Below, in pieces: positions 1-11,214 of a DNA stretch of 64,000 bases; position 1 is the first letter of the stretch; every line of letters begins with the position of its first letter. The position numbers and the translations under genes were made by a program. Source of the DNA: Devriesea agamarum (GTDB lineage: Bacteria > Actinomycetota > Actinomycetes > Actinomycetales > Dermabacteraceae); the NCBI RefSeq assembly GCF_900070355.1, contig NZ_LN849456.1, forward strand, positions 2,480,001 to 2,544,000. Reading direction: 5' to 3'. A model generated the notes under the pieces. The model worked only from the letters and a program-made list of their open reading frames with translations, was not told the origin of the DNA and did no database searches.

Positions 1-43
1 GCAGGCGCGCTCTCGCTACGGCGCAAAGAAGGAGAAGAAGTAA
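1..43 (+). CDS. rpsL: 30S ribosomal protein S12, 3' end only
   Basis: Only the last 13 codons and the stop are inside the window. Read in frame from base 2 they give a basic tail ending AKKEKK, which is the usual S12 C-terminus. The TAA stop at 41-43 shares its last base with the ATG of rpsG, the expected next gene in the str operon. S12 sits at the decoding centre of the 30S subunit. Confidence 0.85.
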   Translation, partial: QARSRYGAKKEKK

Positions 44-513
44 TGCCTCGTAAGGGTTCTGCTCCCAAGCGCCAGCTCGTGGTCGATCCGGTGTACGGTT
101 CGCCTCTGGTCACCCAGCTCATCAACAAGGTTTTGCTCGACGGCAAGAAGACCATCGCCGAAGGCATCGTCTACGAAGCCCTCGAAGGTTGCCGCGAGAA
201 GAACGGCCAGGATCCGGTCGTCACCCTCAAGAAGGCTATGGACAACATCCGTCCGACCCTTGAGGTTCGCTCCCGCCGCGTCGGCGGCGCAACCTACCAG
301 GTGCCAGTCGAGGTGCGCGCAGGCCGTGCAACCACCCTCGCGCTGCGCTGGTTGGTTACCTACGCCCGCGCCCGCCGCGAGCACACCATGACTGAACGCC
401 TGATGAACGAGATTCTCGACGCCTCCAACGGCCTCGGGGCCGCCGTCAAGCGTCGCGAGGACACCCACAAGATGGCGGAGTCCAACCGGGCATTTGCCCA
501 CTACCGCTGGTGA
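43..513 (+). CDS. rpsG: 30S ribosomal protein S7
   Basis: This is the primary binding protein of the 16S rRNA 3' major domain (30S head). It is 156 aa, the normal bacterial length, beginning [10 protein letters not shown] and ending in the typical HYRW. The ATG overlaps the rpsL stop by one base and is preceded by a GGAG-type ribosome binding site inside the rpsL tail, so translation is probably coupled to rpsL. In other bacteria S7 represses its own operon; no such site is evident here. Confidence 0.97.
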   Translation: MPRKGSAPKRQLVVDPVYGSPLVTQLINKVLLDGKKTIAEGIVYEALEGCREKNGQDPVVTLKKAMDNIRPTLEVRSRRVGGATYQVPVEVRAGRATTLALRWLVTYARARREHTMTERLMNEILDASNGLGAAVKRREDTHKMAESNRAFAHYRW

Positions 514-584
514 GTTCCTAACCGGAACCCACCGTCGACATACAAGAAGACGGTCCGACCCCCAGCCTAGAAAGGCAGTTGCCC

Positions 585-2732
585 GTGGCACTCGCAGTGC
601 TCAAGGACCTTAAGAAGGTCCGCAACATCGGCATCATGGCGCACATTGATGCCGGCAAAACCACCACCACCGAGCGCATCCTGTTCTACACCGGTGTTAA
701 CTACAAGATCGGTGAGACCCACGACGGCGCGTCGACCATGGACTGGATGGAACAGGAACAGGAACGCGGCATCACGATTACGTCCGCCGCGACCACCTGT
801 TACTGGAACGATAACCAGATCAACATTATCGACACCCCTGGTCACGTGGACTTCACGGTCGAGGTGGAGCGTTCGCTGCGCGTGCTCGACGGTGCCGTTG
901 CAGTCTTCGACGGTAAAGAGGGTGTTGAGCCCCAGTCGGAGACAGTGTGGCGGCAGGCCGACAAGTACAACGTGCCGCGTATCTGCTTCGTCAACAAGAT
1001 GGACAAACTGGGGGCGGACTTCTTCTTCACCGTCCGCACCATCATCGATCGCCTCGGCGCTAAGCCCATCGTGATGCAGGTGCCGATCGGTGCCGAAAAC
1101 GACTTCACCGGCGTGATCGACCTCGTCGAAATGAAGGCGTACACCTGGCCGGAGAAGTTCCCCGAGGACAACCCGAAGTTCAACGCCAAGAAGGGCGATG
1201 ACACCAAGGGCCAGCTCGAGGTCGTCGTCGAGATCCCCGAGGATCTGCGCGACGTGGTCGATGAGTACCGCGCCAAGCTGGTTGAGGATGTCGCCGAGTC
1301 CTCCGAAGAGCTGATGGAGAAGTACCTCGAAGAGGGCGATCTCAGCATCGAGGACATCAAGGCCGGCATCCGCGAGCTGACCATCACCTCGCAGGCATAC
1401 CCGGTGTTCTGCGGTTCAGCGTTCAAGAACAAGGGCGTGCAGCCCATGCTCGACGCTGTGATCGATTACCTTCCCTCGCCGCTGGATGTTCCGGCAATGG
1501 TCGGCCACAAGCCGAGCGACGAAGATGTAGAGATCACCCGCACCCCGTCGGTTGAGGAGCCCTTCAGCGCTCTCGCGTTCAAGGTAGCGACCCACCCGTT
1601 CTTCGGTTCACTCACCTATGTGCGTGTGTACTCCGGTCACGTCGAGTCTGGCGCTCAGGTGCTGAACGCGACCACCGGTAAGAAAGAGCGCATCGGCAAG
1701 CTGTTCCAGATGCACTCCAACAAGGAGAACCCGGTGGAGGAGGCCTTTGCAGGCCACATTTACGCCTTCATCGGCCTGAAGGACACCACCACGGGCGACA
1801 CCCTGTGCGATATCAACAACCCGGTGCGTCTGGAATCCATGAGCTTCCCCGAGCCCGTCATCTCGGTGGCCATCGAGCCCAAGACGAAGGGCGACCAGGA
1901 GAAGCTGTCCATGGCGATCCAGAAGCTCGCCAAGGAAGACCCGACCTTCCAGGTGCAGCTGGATGAGGAAAGCGGCCAGACCGTTATCCGCGGTATGGGC
2001 GAGCTTCACCTCGACATCCTCGTGGACCGTATGCGTCGCGAGTTCAAAGTTGAGGCGAACATCGGTAAGCCCCAGGTGGCCTACCGTGAAACCATCCGCC
2101 GCACGGTGGAAAAGTACGAGTACACCCACAAGAAGCAGACCGGTGGTTCCGGCCAGTTCGGTAAGGTGCAGGTCACCTTCGCCCCGCTGACCGACGCCGA
2201 AGAGGGTGTGTTCTACGAGTTCGAGAACCTGGTCACCGGTGGCCGCATTCCGCGCGAGTACATTCCGAGCGTGGACGCGGGCATTAAGGACGCCCTGCAA
2301 AATGGTGTTCTTGCCGGTTACCCGGTGGTGGGCATCAAGGCGTCGCTGATTGACGGTGCCTACCACGACGTTGACTCCTCCGAAATGGCGTTTAAGATCG
2401 CCGGCTCGATGTGTGCCAAAGAGGCCCTGAAGAAGGCTAATCCGGTTCTGCTGGAGCCCCTGATGGACGTCGAGGTGCGCACCCCGGAGGAGTACATGGG
2501 AGATGTCATCGGCGACCTGAACTCGCGACGCGGGCAGGTGCAGTCGATGGAGGACGCGAGCGGGGTCAAGATCGTCCGTGCTCTCGTCCCGCTGTCGGAG
2601 ATGTTCGGGTACGTCGGTGACCTTCGGTCTAAGACCCAGGGTCGCGCGATGTACACGATGCAGTTCCACAGCTACGCGGAGGTCCCGAGGAACATTTCCG
2701 AGGAGATCGTCGCGAAGACCCGGGGCGAGTAA
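585..2732 (+). CDS. fusA: Elongation factor G
   Basis: Translocase GTPase, 715 aa. GTPase motifs are in order: P-loop AHIDAGKT at residues 19-26, DTPGH (G3) and NKMD (G4), followed by domains II to V. I chose GTG at 585, giving [14 protein letters not shown], because it matches the usual actinobacterial EF-G start and lies 9 bases after AAAGG. The in-frame TTG at 579 is only 3 bases after that site. The gene follows rpsG after 71 bases and precedes tuf, the standard str order. Confidence 0.97.
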   Translation: MALAVLKDLKKVRNIGIMAHIDAGKTTTTERILFYTGVNYKIGETHDGASTMDWMEQEQERGITITSAATTCYWNDNQINIIDTPGHVDFTVEVERSLRVLDGAVAVFDGKEGVEPQSETVWRQADKYNVPRICFVNKMDKLGADFFFTVRTIIDRLGAKPIVMQVPIGAENDFTGVIDLVEMKAYTWPEKFPEDNPKFNAKKGDDTKGQLEVVVEIPEDLRDVVDEYRAKLVEDVAESSEELMEKYLEEGDLSIEDIKAGIRELTITSQAYPVFCGSAFKNKGVQPMLDAVIDYLPSPLDVPAMVGHKPSDEDVEITRTPSVEEPFSALAFKVATHPFFGSLTYVRVYSGHVESGAQVLNATTGKKERIGKLFQMHSNKENPVEEAFAGHIYAFIGLKDTTTGDTLCDINNPVRLESMSFPEPVISVAIEPKTKGDQEKLSMAIQKLAKEDPTFQVQLDEESGQTVIRGMGELHLDILVDRMRREFKVEANIGKPQVAYRETIRRTVEKYEYTHKKQTGGSGQFGKVQVTFAPLTDAEEGVFYEFENLVTGGRIPREYIPSVDAGIKDALQNGVLAGYPVVGIKASLIDGAYHDVDSSEMAFKIAGSMCAKEALKKANPVLLEPLMDVEVRTPEEYMGDVIGDLNSRRGQVQSMEDASGVKIVRALVPLSEMFGYVGDLRSKTQGRAMYTMQFHSYAEVPRNISEEIVAKTRGE

Positions 2733-2864
2733 GGCCCACGGTCAGACAGGTAGGATATTCCGACCCGTAGGCCACAGGGATCTGACCTGGGCGAGGTCGC
2801 TCCGAAGGCGGCCCGCCCACCCGTGTGGAACCAATTACGAGACCAGTCCTAGGAGGACACCACC

Positions 2865-4052
2865 ATGGCGAAGGCCAAGTTCGAGCGGACTAAGCCGCAC
2901 GTAAACATCGGAACCATTGGTCACGTCGACCACGGTAAGACCACGCTGACCGCGGCCATCTCGAAGGTGCTGTACGAGAAGTACCCGGATCTGAACGAGA
3001 AGCGTGACTTCGATCAGATCGACAACGCGCCGGAAGAGAAGCAGCGCGGTATTACGATCAATATTTCCCACATTGAGTACCAGACCGAGAAGCGTCACTA
3101 CGCTCACGTGGACGCCCCGGGTCACGCCGACTACATCAAGAACATGATCACCGGTGCGGCTCAGATGGACGGCGCGATCCTCGTGGTTGCCGCCACCGAC
3201 GGTCCGATGGCTCAGACCCGCGAGCACGTTCTGCTCGCCCGCCAGGTGGGTGTTCCCTACCTGCTGGTCGCGCTGAACAAGGCTGACATGGTTGACGACG
3301 AGGAAATCCTCGAGCTCGTCGAGATGGAGGTCCGTGAGCTGCTGGGTTCGCAGGAGTTCGACGAGGATGCCCCGGTTATCCGCGTGTCGGCTCTGAAGGC
3401 TCTCGAGGGCGACCCGGAGTGGGTCAAGTCCGTCGAGGACCTCATGGCTGCTGTCGACGAGTCCATCCCGGATCCGGTTCGCGACATGGACAAGCCGTTC
3501 CTCATGCCCATCGAGGACGTCTTCACCATCACCGGTCGTGGCACCGTTGTCACCGGTAAGGTCGAGCGTGGAAAGCTGCCGATCAACTCCGAGGTCGAGA
3601 TCGTGGGTATCCGCGAGCCGCAGAAGACCACGGTCACCGGTATTGAAATGTTCCACAAGCAGATGGACGAGGCGTGGGCCGGCGAGAACTGTGGTCTGCT
3701 CCTGCGTGGCACCAAGCGTGAGGACGTCGAGCGCGGCCAGGTTGTCGTGAAGCCGGGTTCGATCACCCCGCACACCAACTTCGAGGCTCAGGTCTACATC
3801 CTGTCCAAGGACGAGGGCGGCCGTCACAACCCGTTCTACTCGAACTACCGTCCGCAGTTCTACTTCCGTACCACCGACGTTACCGGCGTCATCACGCTGC
3901 CTGAGGGCACCGAGATGGTTATGCCCGGCGACTCCACGGAGATGTCGGTTGAGCTGATCCAGCCGATCGCTATGGAAGAGGGCCTCGGCTTCGCTATCCG
4001 TGAGGGTGGCCGCACCGTTGGCTCCGGCCGCGTCACCAAGGTCACCAAGTGA
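2865..4052 (+). CDS. tuf: Elongation factor Tu
   Basis: GTPase that delivers aminoacyl-tRNA to the ribosome, 395 aa. The P-loop GHVDHGKT is at residues 19-26, with DAPGH and NKAD following, then two beta-barrel domains. A strong GGAGGA site lies 8 bases before the ATG. Codon use is strongly biased, as expected of a very highly expressed gene. It is last in the str operon and is followed by an intrinsic terminator. Confidence 0.98.
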   Translation: MAKAKFERTKPHVNIGTIGHVDHGKTTLTAAISKVLYEKYPDLNEKRDFDQIDNAPEEKQRGITINISHIEYQTEKRHYAHVDAPGHADYIKNMITGAAQMDGAILVVAATDGPMAQTREHVLLARQVGVPYLLVALNKADMVDDEEILELVEMEVRELLGSQEFDEDAPVIRVSALKALEGDPEWVKSVEDLMAAVDESIPDPVRDMDKPFLMPIEDVFTITGRGTVVTGKVERGKLPINSEVEIVGIREPQKTTVTGIEMFHKQMDEAWAGENCGLLLRGTKREDVERGQVVVKPGSITPHTNFEAQVYILSKDEGGRHNPFYSNYRPQFYFRTTDVTGVITLPEGTEMVMPGDSTEMSVELIQPIAMEEGLGFAIREGGRTVGSGRVTKVTK

Positions 4053-4088
4053 TTAACCGCCTCTAAGGCGCTCTGATCTTGGAGCACC

Positions 4089-4124
4089 AAGGGCCCGATC
4101 CTTCAGGGGATCGGGCCCTTGTTT
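4089..4124 (+). terminator. Intrinsic terminator of the str operon
   Basis: A 13-bp perfect stem (arms 4089-4101 and 4108-4120) closes a 6-base loop and is followed by GTTT. It lies 36 bases after the tuf stop. Confidence 0.9.
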
Positions 4125-4190
4125 ATATGTATGAGGTTTGAGATAGGCGGTAGGCGGTGCAGTTGGGTGTGGTTTCGGTTGGGTGTGGTG

Positions 4191-4254
4191 CTGGCCCATA
4201 GCCACAACCACAGCCACAGCCACAGCCGTAGCCACAGTCGAGGCTATGGGCCAG
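4191..4254. repeat. Perfect 13-bp inverted repeat enclosing GCCACA hexamers
   Basis: Arms CTGGCCCATAGCC (4191-4203) and GGCTATGGGCCAG (4242-4254) are exact reverse complements. The 38-base loop consists of about five imperfect GCCACA hexamers. It lies between the 3' ends of the convergent tuf and the gene at 4279-5157. It could be a structured 3' end for the minus-strand gene, but there is no clear T-run. Confidence 0.8.
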
Positions 4255-4278
4255 TTGGTTAGGTCGTTCCTAGATCCG

Positions 4279-5157
4279 TTAGTTGGAGCGTGGGGTGCTG
4301 GGTCCGCCGGGCTGCTGGTTCGGTGTATCGGGTCCTGTGTTTTCATTGGCACCATTCACGTTATCGACACCATTGGCACCGGCGGGTTTATGGGATTCAT
4401 TCAACCTGTTGGGGTGAGTGGAACCATCGGTGGGCGCGGGCATCCCGTATTGGGGGCGGGGCCGGGCAGGCGGTTCGGTGCCAGTTTGCTGCTGGTCGTG
4501 GGCTGGTGCGGGAATGCCATAGGTCGGACGGTTGGGGTTCTGGGTAGGTGCGGTATGTGCGGCCTGTGGCGGGTGCCCGGTGGCTGAGGGGTAGTGCGGT
4601 GTCCGGGTGTGCTGCGGCTGGGCGGCCGGGGGATAGTGGCTGGGATGGGTCGGTGCATAGTGTTGGGCCGGGCCGGTACTCCCGACGTTGTGCAGGAGGT
4701 TTCGGGCTTGGTCGAGGTAACGGTGCTCGACCATGAGTTCGTACTGCATGGGGATCGTCGCGGTCATGGAGGTGAAGTCACGTTTGCCACCGAGGGATGC
4801 GTTTCCGATGGCAGCCCAGATCGCTCCAAAGACCAGCCCCATGAGGATCACTGAAATCACCGCGTAAAACGGGGTGCGGGAGATCAGCATGAACATGGCG
4901 CCGACGAATAAGCCGAGCCAGGCCCCCGATAGCGCGCCGCTGAGCAGGACTCGCCCCCAGGTGCGGCGTCCGGTCACTCGTTCGATGAGTTTGAGGTCGG
5001 TGCCGACGATCATCGTGTTTTGGACCGGGAAATTGTGGTCAGCGAGGGTGTCCACCACGGCCTGGACTTCTTCGTAGGTGCTGTACACCCCGAGTGAGCG
5101 GGGGTATTCCAGCCGGTACAGGCGGGCGGTGAGGGGGGAGGAGGCTGGCGTTGTCAT
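4279..5157 (-). CDS. General-stress-protein-like membrane protein with low-complexity tail
   Basis: 292 aa. Residues 15-65 (LEYPRSLGVYSTYEEVQ... NFPVQNTMIVGT) resemble the small domain of general stress protein 17M-type proteins common in Actinobacteria, which detect or pack at two membrane segments (here about 69-92 and 96-118). Residues 160-292 are a Pro/His/Gln/Asn-rich tail with no recognisable fold. The ribosome binding site is weak. It is transcribed against the flanking ribosomal operons, so it is probably an independent unit. Biochemical function is unknown. Confidence 0.75.
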   Translation of the reverse strand: MTTPASSPLTARLYRLEYPRSLGVYSTYEEVQAVVDTLADHNFPVQNTMIVGTDLKLIERVTGRRTWGRVLLSGALSGAWLGLFVGAMFMLISRTPFYAVISVILMGLVFGAIWAAIGNASLGGKRDFTSMTATIPMQYELMVEHRYLDQARNLLHNVGSTGPAQHYAPTHPSHYPPAAQPQHTRTPHYPSATGHPPQAAHTAPTQNPNRPTYGIPAPAHDQQQTGTEPPARPRPQYGMPAPTDGSTHPNRLNESHKPAGANGVDNVNGANENTGPDTPNQQPGGPSTPRSN

Positions 5158-5744
5158 GTGATGACACTAGGGGTGGGCAAGGAAAATCGACTGGAAATTA
5201 GCTGTGTGTCGGCTGAGAAATTTGCCAAGGTGGCGAGCTGGGAAGGGTGTCTATCTGGGATGGGTTGAGATCGCACCGCCGAGTCAGCGGTCAGATTCGG
5301 GTTAGACGCGCCCGGATGGCCACGTTCAGAGTGTTTAAATCAGCGCGTTCACAGCGTTCGGCACACATCTTGTGATCGGACACACCAGAAGTTCATCTTG
5401 TTGCTCGCGGATCCCTCTGGCAAACTAATGGAGTTGTCTGCGCGAGTCGTCATGCCCGGTTCCGTTCCGGCGGCGAAGAGCTTTGAAGGTCACACGAGCT
5501 TCAAGATCTCACCGTCTGCGAATGATCACCGGAAGAAGGCTCGGCCCGAGGATGCGAACGATGTGAAACTGCATCGAATGCGCATCGCTTGAGGGTAACG
5601 CAGTCAGTAAGGGATCCGTCCGGAGCGGCGGGTGTGCTTCGGCGCGCCCGTGGCGCGCTCTACTAGGGCGACACACCCGACCGCGGGTGCCGGTGGATCC
5701 CCTGGAAATGTCAGCAGCGGTTTCAAGAGAGAGAGTCGAACCCC
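5158..5744. other. Intergenic region: S10 operon promoter/leader and divergent promoter
   Basis: 587 bases with no convincing gene. A 64-codon plus-strand frame at 5398-5592 lacks a ribosome binding site and family resemblance. The region must hold the promoters of the divergent gene at 4279-5157 and of the S10 operon. I cannot assign -10/-35 boxes with confidence. A structured leader element lies at its downstream end. Confidence 0.6.
5625..5684 (+). promoter_or_regulatory. Structured leader hairpin upstream of rpsJ
   Basis: The outer stem pairs GCGG-CGGGTGTG (5625-5636) with CACACCCG-a-CCGC (5672-5684), a 12-bp stem with one bulge. Inside it GCGCGCC (5642-5648) pairs with GGCGCGC (5652-5658). 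It ends 60 bases before the rpsJ ATG and has no U-run, so it is not a simple terminator. Leaders of S10 operons often bind a ribosomal protein (L4 in E. coli). That this one does is inference. Confidence 0.5.
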
Positions 5745-6053
5745 ATGGCGGGACAGAAAATCCGCATCCGGCTCAAGTCGTACGACCACGAGGTGATCGA
5801 CAGCTCGGCGCGCAAAATCGTCGACACTGTCACCCGCGCTGGTGCAACGGTTGTGGGCCCGGTGCCGCTGCCGACCGAGAAGAACGTGTTCTGCGTCATC
5901 CGGTCGCCCCACAAGTACAAGGACTCCCGTGAGCACTTCGAGATGCGCACGCACAAGCGTCTCATCGACATCGTCGACCCCACTCCCAAGGCTGTGGATT
6001 CGCTGATGCGCCTCGATCTGCCGGCGGACGTCAACATCGAGATCAAGCTCTGA
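5745..6053 (+). CDS. rpsJ: 30S ribosomal protein S10
   Basis: 102 aa, full length, beginning [19 protein letters not shown] and ending in the typical NIEIKL. It is a 30S head protein that also acts as NusE in antitermination complexes. First gene of the S10 operon, with a purine-rich AGAGAGAGAG site 10 bases before the ATG. Confidence 0.98.
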   Translation: MAGQKIRIRLKSYDHEVIDSSARKIVDTVTRAGATVVGPVPLPTEKNVFCVIRSPHKYKDSREHFEMRTHKRLIDIVDPTPKAVDSLMRLDLPADVNIEIKL

Positions 6054-6064
6054 GGTATCGGAAC

Positions 6065-6745
6065 ATGAGCAACGAACTGACAGGGCAGCGTGCGCGTGTC
6101 ATCACCGGTGTGCTCGGGACCAAGGTCGGCATGACCCAGGTCTGGGACGAGAACGGCAAGCTCGTGCCGGTCACCGTCGTCCAAGCCGGCCCGTGTGTCG
6201 TCACCCAGGTGCGCACCGCCGAGACCGACGGCTACGACTCGGTCCAGATCGCCTACGGGCAGATCGACCCCCGCAAGGTCACCAAGCCGCTGCGCGGACA
6301 CTTCGAGAAGGCTGGGGTTACCCCGCGCCGTCACCTCGTGGAGCTGCGCACCATCAACGCCGCCGACTACCAGCTTGGCCAGGAGATCACCGCTGAGGTG
6401 TTCGAGGCCGGTCAGAAAGTCGACGTCGTGGGCACCACCAAAGGTAAGGGCACCGCGGGCGTCATGAAGCGCCACGGGTTCTCCGGTGTGGGCGCGTCAC
6501 ACGGCGCGCACCGTAACCACCGCAAGCCCGGTTCCATCGGCGGCGCCTCCACCCCCGGACGCGTGTTCAAGGGCCTGCGTATGGCCGGCCGCATGGGCAA
6601 CGTCCGCGCCAGTGTCCAGAACCTGACCGTGCACGCGGTCGACGCCGACAAGGGCCTCGTGCTCGTTAAGGGTGCCGTTCCCGGCCCCAAGGGCGGCATC
6701 GTGCTCGTCCGGTCGGCCGTCAAGAGCCCCGCGAAGGAGGCCTGA
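6065..6745 (+). CDS. rplC: 50S ribosomal protein L3
   Basis: 226 aa. The core begins [13 protein letters not shown] and carries the loop that reaches toward the peptidyl transferase centre ([15 protein letters not shown]). Starts 11 bases after rpsJ and is followed by rplD after 5 bases, the normal S10 operon order. Confidence 0.97.
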   Translation: MSNELTGQRARVITGVLGTKVGMTQVWDENGKLVPVTVVQAGPCVVTQVRTAETDGYDSVQIAYGQIDPRKVTKPLRGHFEKAGVTPRRHLVELRTINAADYQLGQEITAEVFEAGQKVDVVGTTKGKGTAGVMKRHGFSGVGASHGAHRNHRKPGSIGGASTPGRVFKGLRMAGRMGNVRASVQNLTVHAVDADKGLVLVKGAVPGPKGGIVLVRSAVKSPAKEA

Positions 6746-6750
6746 GTTAG

Positions 6751-7434
6751 ATGGCAGCCAACCTGACCGTCGACGTCCTCGACCCAGCGGGCAAGAAGTC
6801 CGGCACCGCCGAGCTGCCCGCGTCGATCTTCGACGTCCAGACCAACGTTCCCCTGATTCACCAGGTGGTCGTGGCCCAGCTCGCTGCGGCTCGCCAGGGA
6901 ACACATAAGACCAAGACCCGTGGCGAAGTTCGCGGCGGCGGCAAGAAGCCGTACAAGCAGAAGGGCACCGGTCGCGCTCGTCAGGGCTCGACCCGCGCAC
7001 CTCAGTTCGCCGGTGGTGGCATCGTGCATGGCCCAGTGCCGCGCGACTACAGCCAGCGCACCCCGAAGAAGATGAAGGCAGCCGCCCTGCGCGGAGCCCT
7101 CTCTGACCGGGCTCGCAACGGCCGCATCCACGTCATTACCGCGCTGCTCGAAGGTGAAAAGCCGTCGACTCGCTCCGTGGTGAAGACCCTCTCCGCGGTG
7201 TCCGAACGGCCGCATCGCCTCGTGGTGATCCGCCGCGACGACGACCTCGGCGCTCTGTCGGCCCGCAACCTCGCCGACGTGCACGTTCTCTACGCCGATC
7301 AGCTGAACACCTACGACGTCATGCTCAGCGACGACGTCGTGTTCACCTCGGGTGCGCTTGAGGATTTTGTTGCCAGTGCGACGCTCGCCGCCCCGAAGAC
7401 CGCGGTTGCCGCGGGTGAGGAGGAGTCGAAGTGA
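6751..7434 (+). CDS. rplD: 50S ribosomal protein L4
   Basis: 227 aa. It carries the basic internal extension that lines the exit tunnel ([18 protein letters not shown], about residues 62-79). A GGAGG site lies in the end of rplC. Its last codons overlap the rplW start by 4 bases. In E. coli L4 also represses the S10 operon. Confidence 0.97.
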   Translation: MAANLTVDVLDPAGKKSGTAELPASIFDVQTNVPLIHQVVVAQLAAARQGTHKTKTRGEVRGGGKKPYKQKGTGRARQGSTRAPQFAGGGIVHGPVPRDYSQRTPKKMKAAALRGALSDRARNGRIHVITALLEGEKPSTRSVVKTLSAVSERPHRLVVIRRDDDLGALSARNLADVHVLYADQLNTYDVMLSDDVVFTSGALEDFVASATLAAPKTAVAAGEEESK

Positions 7435-7733
7435 CGACCCTGAACAAGGACCCGCGCGACATCCTGCTCGCGCCGGTTGTGTCCGAAAAGAGCTACGGCC
7501 TGATGGACGAGGGCAAGTACACCTTCCTGGTGGACCCGCGCGCCAACAAGACCGAAATCAAAGTGGCCATTGAGAAGATCTTCGACGTGAAGGTCGCCTC
7601 CGTGAACACCATGAACCGGCAGGGCAAAACCCGTCGGACCCGTTTCGGCATGGGCAAGCGCAAGGACACCAAGCGCGCCATCGTGACCCTGGCCGAAGGC
7701 ACCATCGACATCTTCGGGGGTTCGGTCGCCTGA
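7431..7733 (+). CDS. rplW: 50S ribosomal protein L23
   Basis: 100 aa, full length. Its GTG start lies in GTGA overlapping the rplD stop, so the two are translationally coupled. The conserved [17 protein letters not shown] segment is present. L23 sits at the tunnel exit and is a docking site for trigger factor and SRP. Confidence 0.97.
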   Translation: MTTLNKDPRDILLAPVVSEKSYGLMDEGKYTFLVDPRANKTEIKVAIEKIFDVKVASVNTMNRQGKTRRTRFGMGKRKDTKRAIVTLAEGTIDIFGGSVA

Positions 7734-7778
7734 GGCGGCCGATCCGCGAAGCACTAGAGAGCACGAGGAAAACCCACC

Positions 7779-8615
<837 letters not shown>

Positions 8616-8630
8616 TAGGGAGACACAACG

Positions 8631-8912
<282 letters not shown>

Positions 8913-8965
8913 CCCCCGGGTCAGTAGCAGCGCTCTTCTTCACGCGAGAAGAAAGCAGGACAGCA

Positions 8966-9331
8966 ATGGAAGCCAAGGCGCAGGTGCGGTACCTCCGCAC
9001 GTCGCCCATGAAGGCCCGGCGCGTCGTGGACCTGATCCGTGGCAAGCAGACGAGCGAAGCTCTGGACGTTCTGCGGTTCGCACCGCAGGCCGCCAGCGAG
9101 CCCGTTCTGAAGCTGGTCGAGTCTGCAATCGCCAACGCCCGGGTGAAGGCCGACCAGGCCGGTGAACGCTTCGATGAGCGCGAGCTCGTCGTCGCGCAGG
9201 CCTACGTCGACGAAGGACCGACCATGAAGCGCATCCGGCCGCGCGCTCAGGGTCGTGCGGACCAGATTAAGAAGCGCACCAGCCACATCACGGTGGTGGT
9301 CGCCCCCGCGAAGAAGAAGGAGACCCGCTAG
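8966..9331 (+). CDS. rplV: 50S ribosomal protein L22
   Basis: 121 aa. It has the typical start [22 protein letters not shown] and the tunnel-lining hairpin region followed by a short lysine tail. Its TAG stop shares a base with the GTG of rpsC. Confidence 0.97.
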   Translation: MEAKAQVRYLRTSPMKARRVVDLIRGKQTSEALDVLRFAPQAASEPVLKLVESAIANARVKADQAGERFDERELVVAQAYVDEGPTMKRIRPRAQGRADQIKKRTSHITVVVAPAKKKETR

Positions 9332-10155
9332 TGGGCCAGAAGGTCAATCCGAACGGGTTCCGCCTAGGGATCACCACGGAGCACACCAGCCGGTGGTTCG
9401 CCGACTCCACCAAGGAGGGCCAGCGGTACCGCGATTACGTGAAAGAAGACGTCGCGATCCGCAAGCTCATGTCCGAGGGCCTGGAGCGCGCGGGCATCTC
9501 CAAGGTTGAGATCGAACGCACCCGCGATCGTGTTCGAGTCGACTTGCACACCGCCCGCCCGGGCATCGTCATCGGCCGCCGCGGCGCCGAAGCCGAGCGC
9601 CTGCGCGGTGCGCTGGAAAAGCTGACCGGCAAGCAGATTCAGCTGAACATCCTCGAGGTGAAGAACCCCGAAGCTGATGCACAGCTGGTCGCCCAGGGTA
9701 TTGCCGAGCAGCTGGCGAGCCGTGTGTCCTTCCGTCGCGCTATGCGCAAGGGCATTCAGTCCGCGCAGCGCGCCGGAGCTAAGGGCATCCGGGTGGCCGT
9801 GTCCGGTCGCCTCGGCGGCGCCGAAATGAGCCGTAGCGAGTTCTACCGCGAAGGGCGCGTGCCGCTGCACACCCTCCGCGCGAACATCGACTATGGCTTC
9901 TACGAGGCCCGCACCGCCTTCGGCCGTATCGGCGTGAAGGTCTGGATCTACAAGGGCGACGTCACCGCCAAGGAGCTCGCGGCCCAGGCTGCGGCACAGG
10001 CCCCCCGGTCTGGCCGTGGACCTCGCGCCGAGCGCCCCCGCGGACGTCGCAACGAGCGCAACGCCGCCGCACGTCGGGAGCAGAGCCAGCAGGCCCCTGC
10101 CGCCGCCAGTGCAGAGCCGGCTGCTGCGCCCGCTGAGAACGGAACGGAGGCCTGA
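9331..10155 (+). CDS. rpsC: 30S ribosomal protein S3
   Basis: 274 aa, mRNA-entry protein with a KH domain whose GRRG motif follows PGIVI (about residues 77-85). The GTG start overlaps the rplV stop by one base, TAGTG. The last 50 or so residues are an Arg/Ala/Pro-rich extension typical of high-GC Actinobacteria. Helicase activity at the mRNA entry is shared with S4 and S5 in other species. Confidence 0.97.
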   Translation: MGQKVNPNGFRLGITTEHTSRWFADSTKEGQRYRDYVKEDVAIRKLMSEGLERAGISKVEIERTRDRVRVDLHTARPGIVIGRRGAEAERLRGALEKLTGKQIQLNILEVKNPEADAQLVAQGIAEQLASRVSFRRAMRKGIQSAQRAGAKGIRVAVSGRLGGAEMSRSEFYREGRVPLHTLRANIDYGFYEARTAFGRIGVKVWIYKGDVTAKELAAQAAAQAPRSGRGPRAERPRGRRNERNAAARREQSQQAPAAASAEPAAAPAENGTEA

Positions 10156-10160
10156 GGGAC

Positions 10161-10580
10161 ATGCTGATCCCGCGCAGGACCAAACACCGCAAGCAGCACC
10201 ATCCCGGTCGCAGCGGTATGTCCAAGGGCGGCACCGAGCTCGCGTTCGGTGAGTACGGCATTCAGGCGCTTGCGCCCGCCTACGTCACCAACCGCCAGAT
10301 CGAGTCGGCCCGTATCGCCATGACCCGCTACATGAAGCGTGGCGGCAAGGTGTTCATCAATATTTACCCCGACCGTCCGCTGACCAAGAAGCCTGCCGAA
10401 GTCCGTATGGGTTCCGGTAAGGGTTCTGTGGAGTGGTGGATTGCGAACGTGAAGCCCGGACGGGTCATGTTCGAGGTCGCCGGTGTCCCGGAGGAGGTCG
10501 CGCGCGAGGCGCTGCGCCTGGCCGTGCACAAGCTCCCGATGAAGTGCCGCATTCTCTCTCGTGAGGGGGACGACATCTGA
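10161..10580 (+). CDS. rplP: 50S ribosomal protein L16
   Basis: 139 aa, starting [19 protein letters not shown]. It contributes to the A-site tRNA pocket. GGAGG lies at the end of rpsC, and the TGA stop overlaps the rpmC ATG (TGATG). Confidence 0.98.
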   Translation: MLIPRRTKHRKQHHPGRSGMSKGGTELAFGEYGIQALAPAYVTNRQIESARIAMTRYMKRGGKVFINIYPDRPLTKKPAEVRMGSGKGSVEWWIANVKPGRVMFEVAGVPEEVAREALRLAVHKLPMKCRILSREGDDI

Positions 10581-10813
10581 TGGCAGCGACGAAACTCACC
10601 GCGACCGAACTGGACGCGATGGACGACCAGAAGCTGGCCGCCGAGCTAGCCAAGGCTAAGGACGAGCTGTTCAAGCTCCGTTTCCAGTCAGCCACGGGGC
10701 AGCTTGAGAGCCACGCCCGTCTGCGCTCGGTGAAGAAGGACATCGCGCGGATCTACACGATTCTGCGCGAACGCGAGCTGGGGATCCGCCAGGCTCCCGA
10801 CGCCGCCGAGTGA
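10580..10813 (+). CDS. rpmC: 50S ribosomal protein L29
   Basis: 77 aa, a helical hairpin protein at the tunnel exit. The conserved [14 protein letters not shown] is present. Overlaps rplP by one base at its start. Confidence 0.96.
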   Translation: MAATKLTATELDAMDDQKLAAELAKAKDELFKLRFQSATGQLESHARLRSVKKDIARIYTILRERELGIRQAPDAAE

Positions 10814-10830
10814 AAGCGAAGCGAGGAGAC

Positions 10831-11130
10831 ATGAGCGAGAACCAGAATCAGGCCCCGGCCGTTGAGGCCGAGGGTGTTGAGCGCCCCTACCGTAAAGTGC
10901 AGCGCGGCTACGTCGTCTCGGACAAGATGGATAAGACCATCGTGGTCGAGGTCGAAGAGCGCGTGAAGCACTCTCTTTACGGCAAGGTTATGCGCAAGAC
11001 CAAGAAGTTTAAGGCCCACGATGAGGAGAACACCGCCGGTATCGGCGACCGCGTCCTCATTATGGAGACTCGGCCGCTGTCGGCCACCAAGCGGTGGCGT
11101 CTGGTCGAGATCCTCGAAAAGGCCAAGTGA
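10831..11130 (+). CDS. rpsQ: 30S ribosomal protein S17
   Basis: 99 aa. I chose the ATG at 10831 ([13 protein letters not shown]) over the GTG at 10810 because GAGGAG lies just before it. The OB-fold core begins at [16 protein letters not shown], after a 20-residue acidic N-terminal extension. Last gene before the S10/spc interruption, and followed by a strong terminator. Confidence 0.95.
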   Translation: MSENQNQAPAVEAEGVERPYRKVQRGYVVSDKMDKTIVVEVEERVKHSLYGKVMRKTKKFKAHDEENTAGIGDRVLIMETRPLSATKRWRLVEILEKAK

Positions 11131-11165
11131 TCTGAGCGGTTAGCGCTGCGGCGCTATCTGTTTCA

Positions 11166-11214
11166 CCCCGGTGGGCCGGTTCTCTACGGAGGACCGGCCC
11201 ACCGGGGTTTTGCG
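11166..11214 (+). terminator. Intrinsic terminator after rpsQ
   Basis: A 15-bp perfect stem (CCCCGGTGGGCCGGT at 11166-11180 and its complement near 11193-11207) is followed by TTTTG. It ends the S10 operon, so the rplN group downstream must have its own promoter. Confidence 0.9.

Noticed and set aside
1608-2669. 353-codon open frame antisense to fusA, and a similar one at 2835-3827 antisense to tuf
   Set aside because: Same cause: strongly biased codon use in EF-G and EF-Tu creates long shadow frames.
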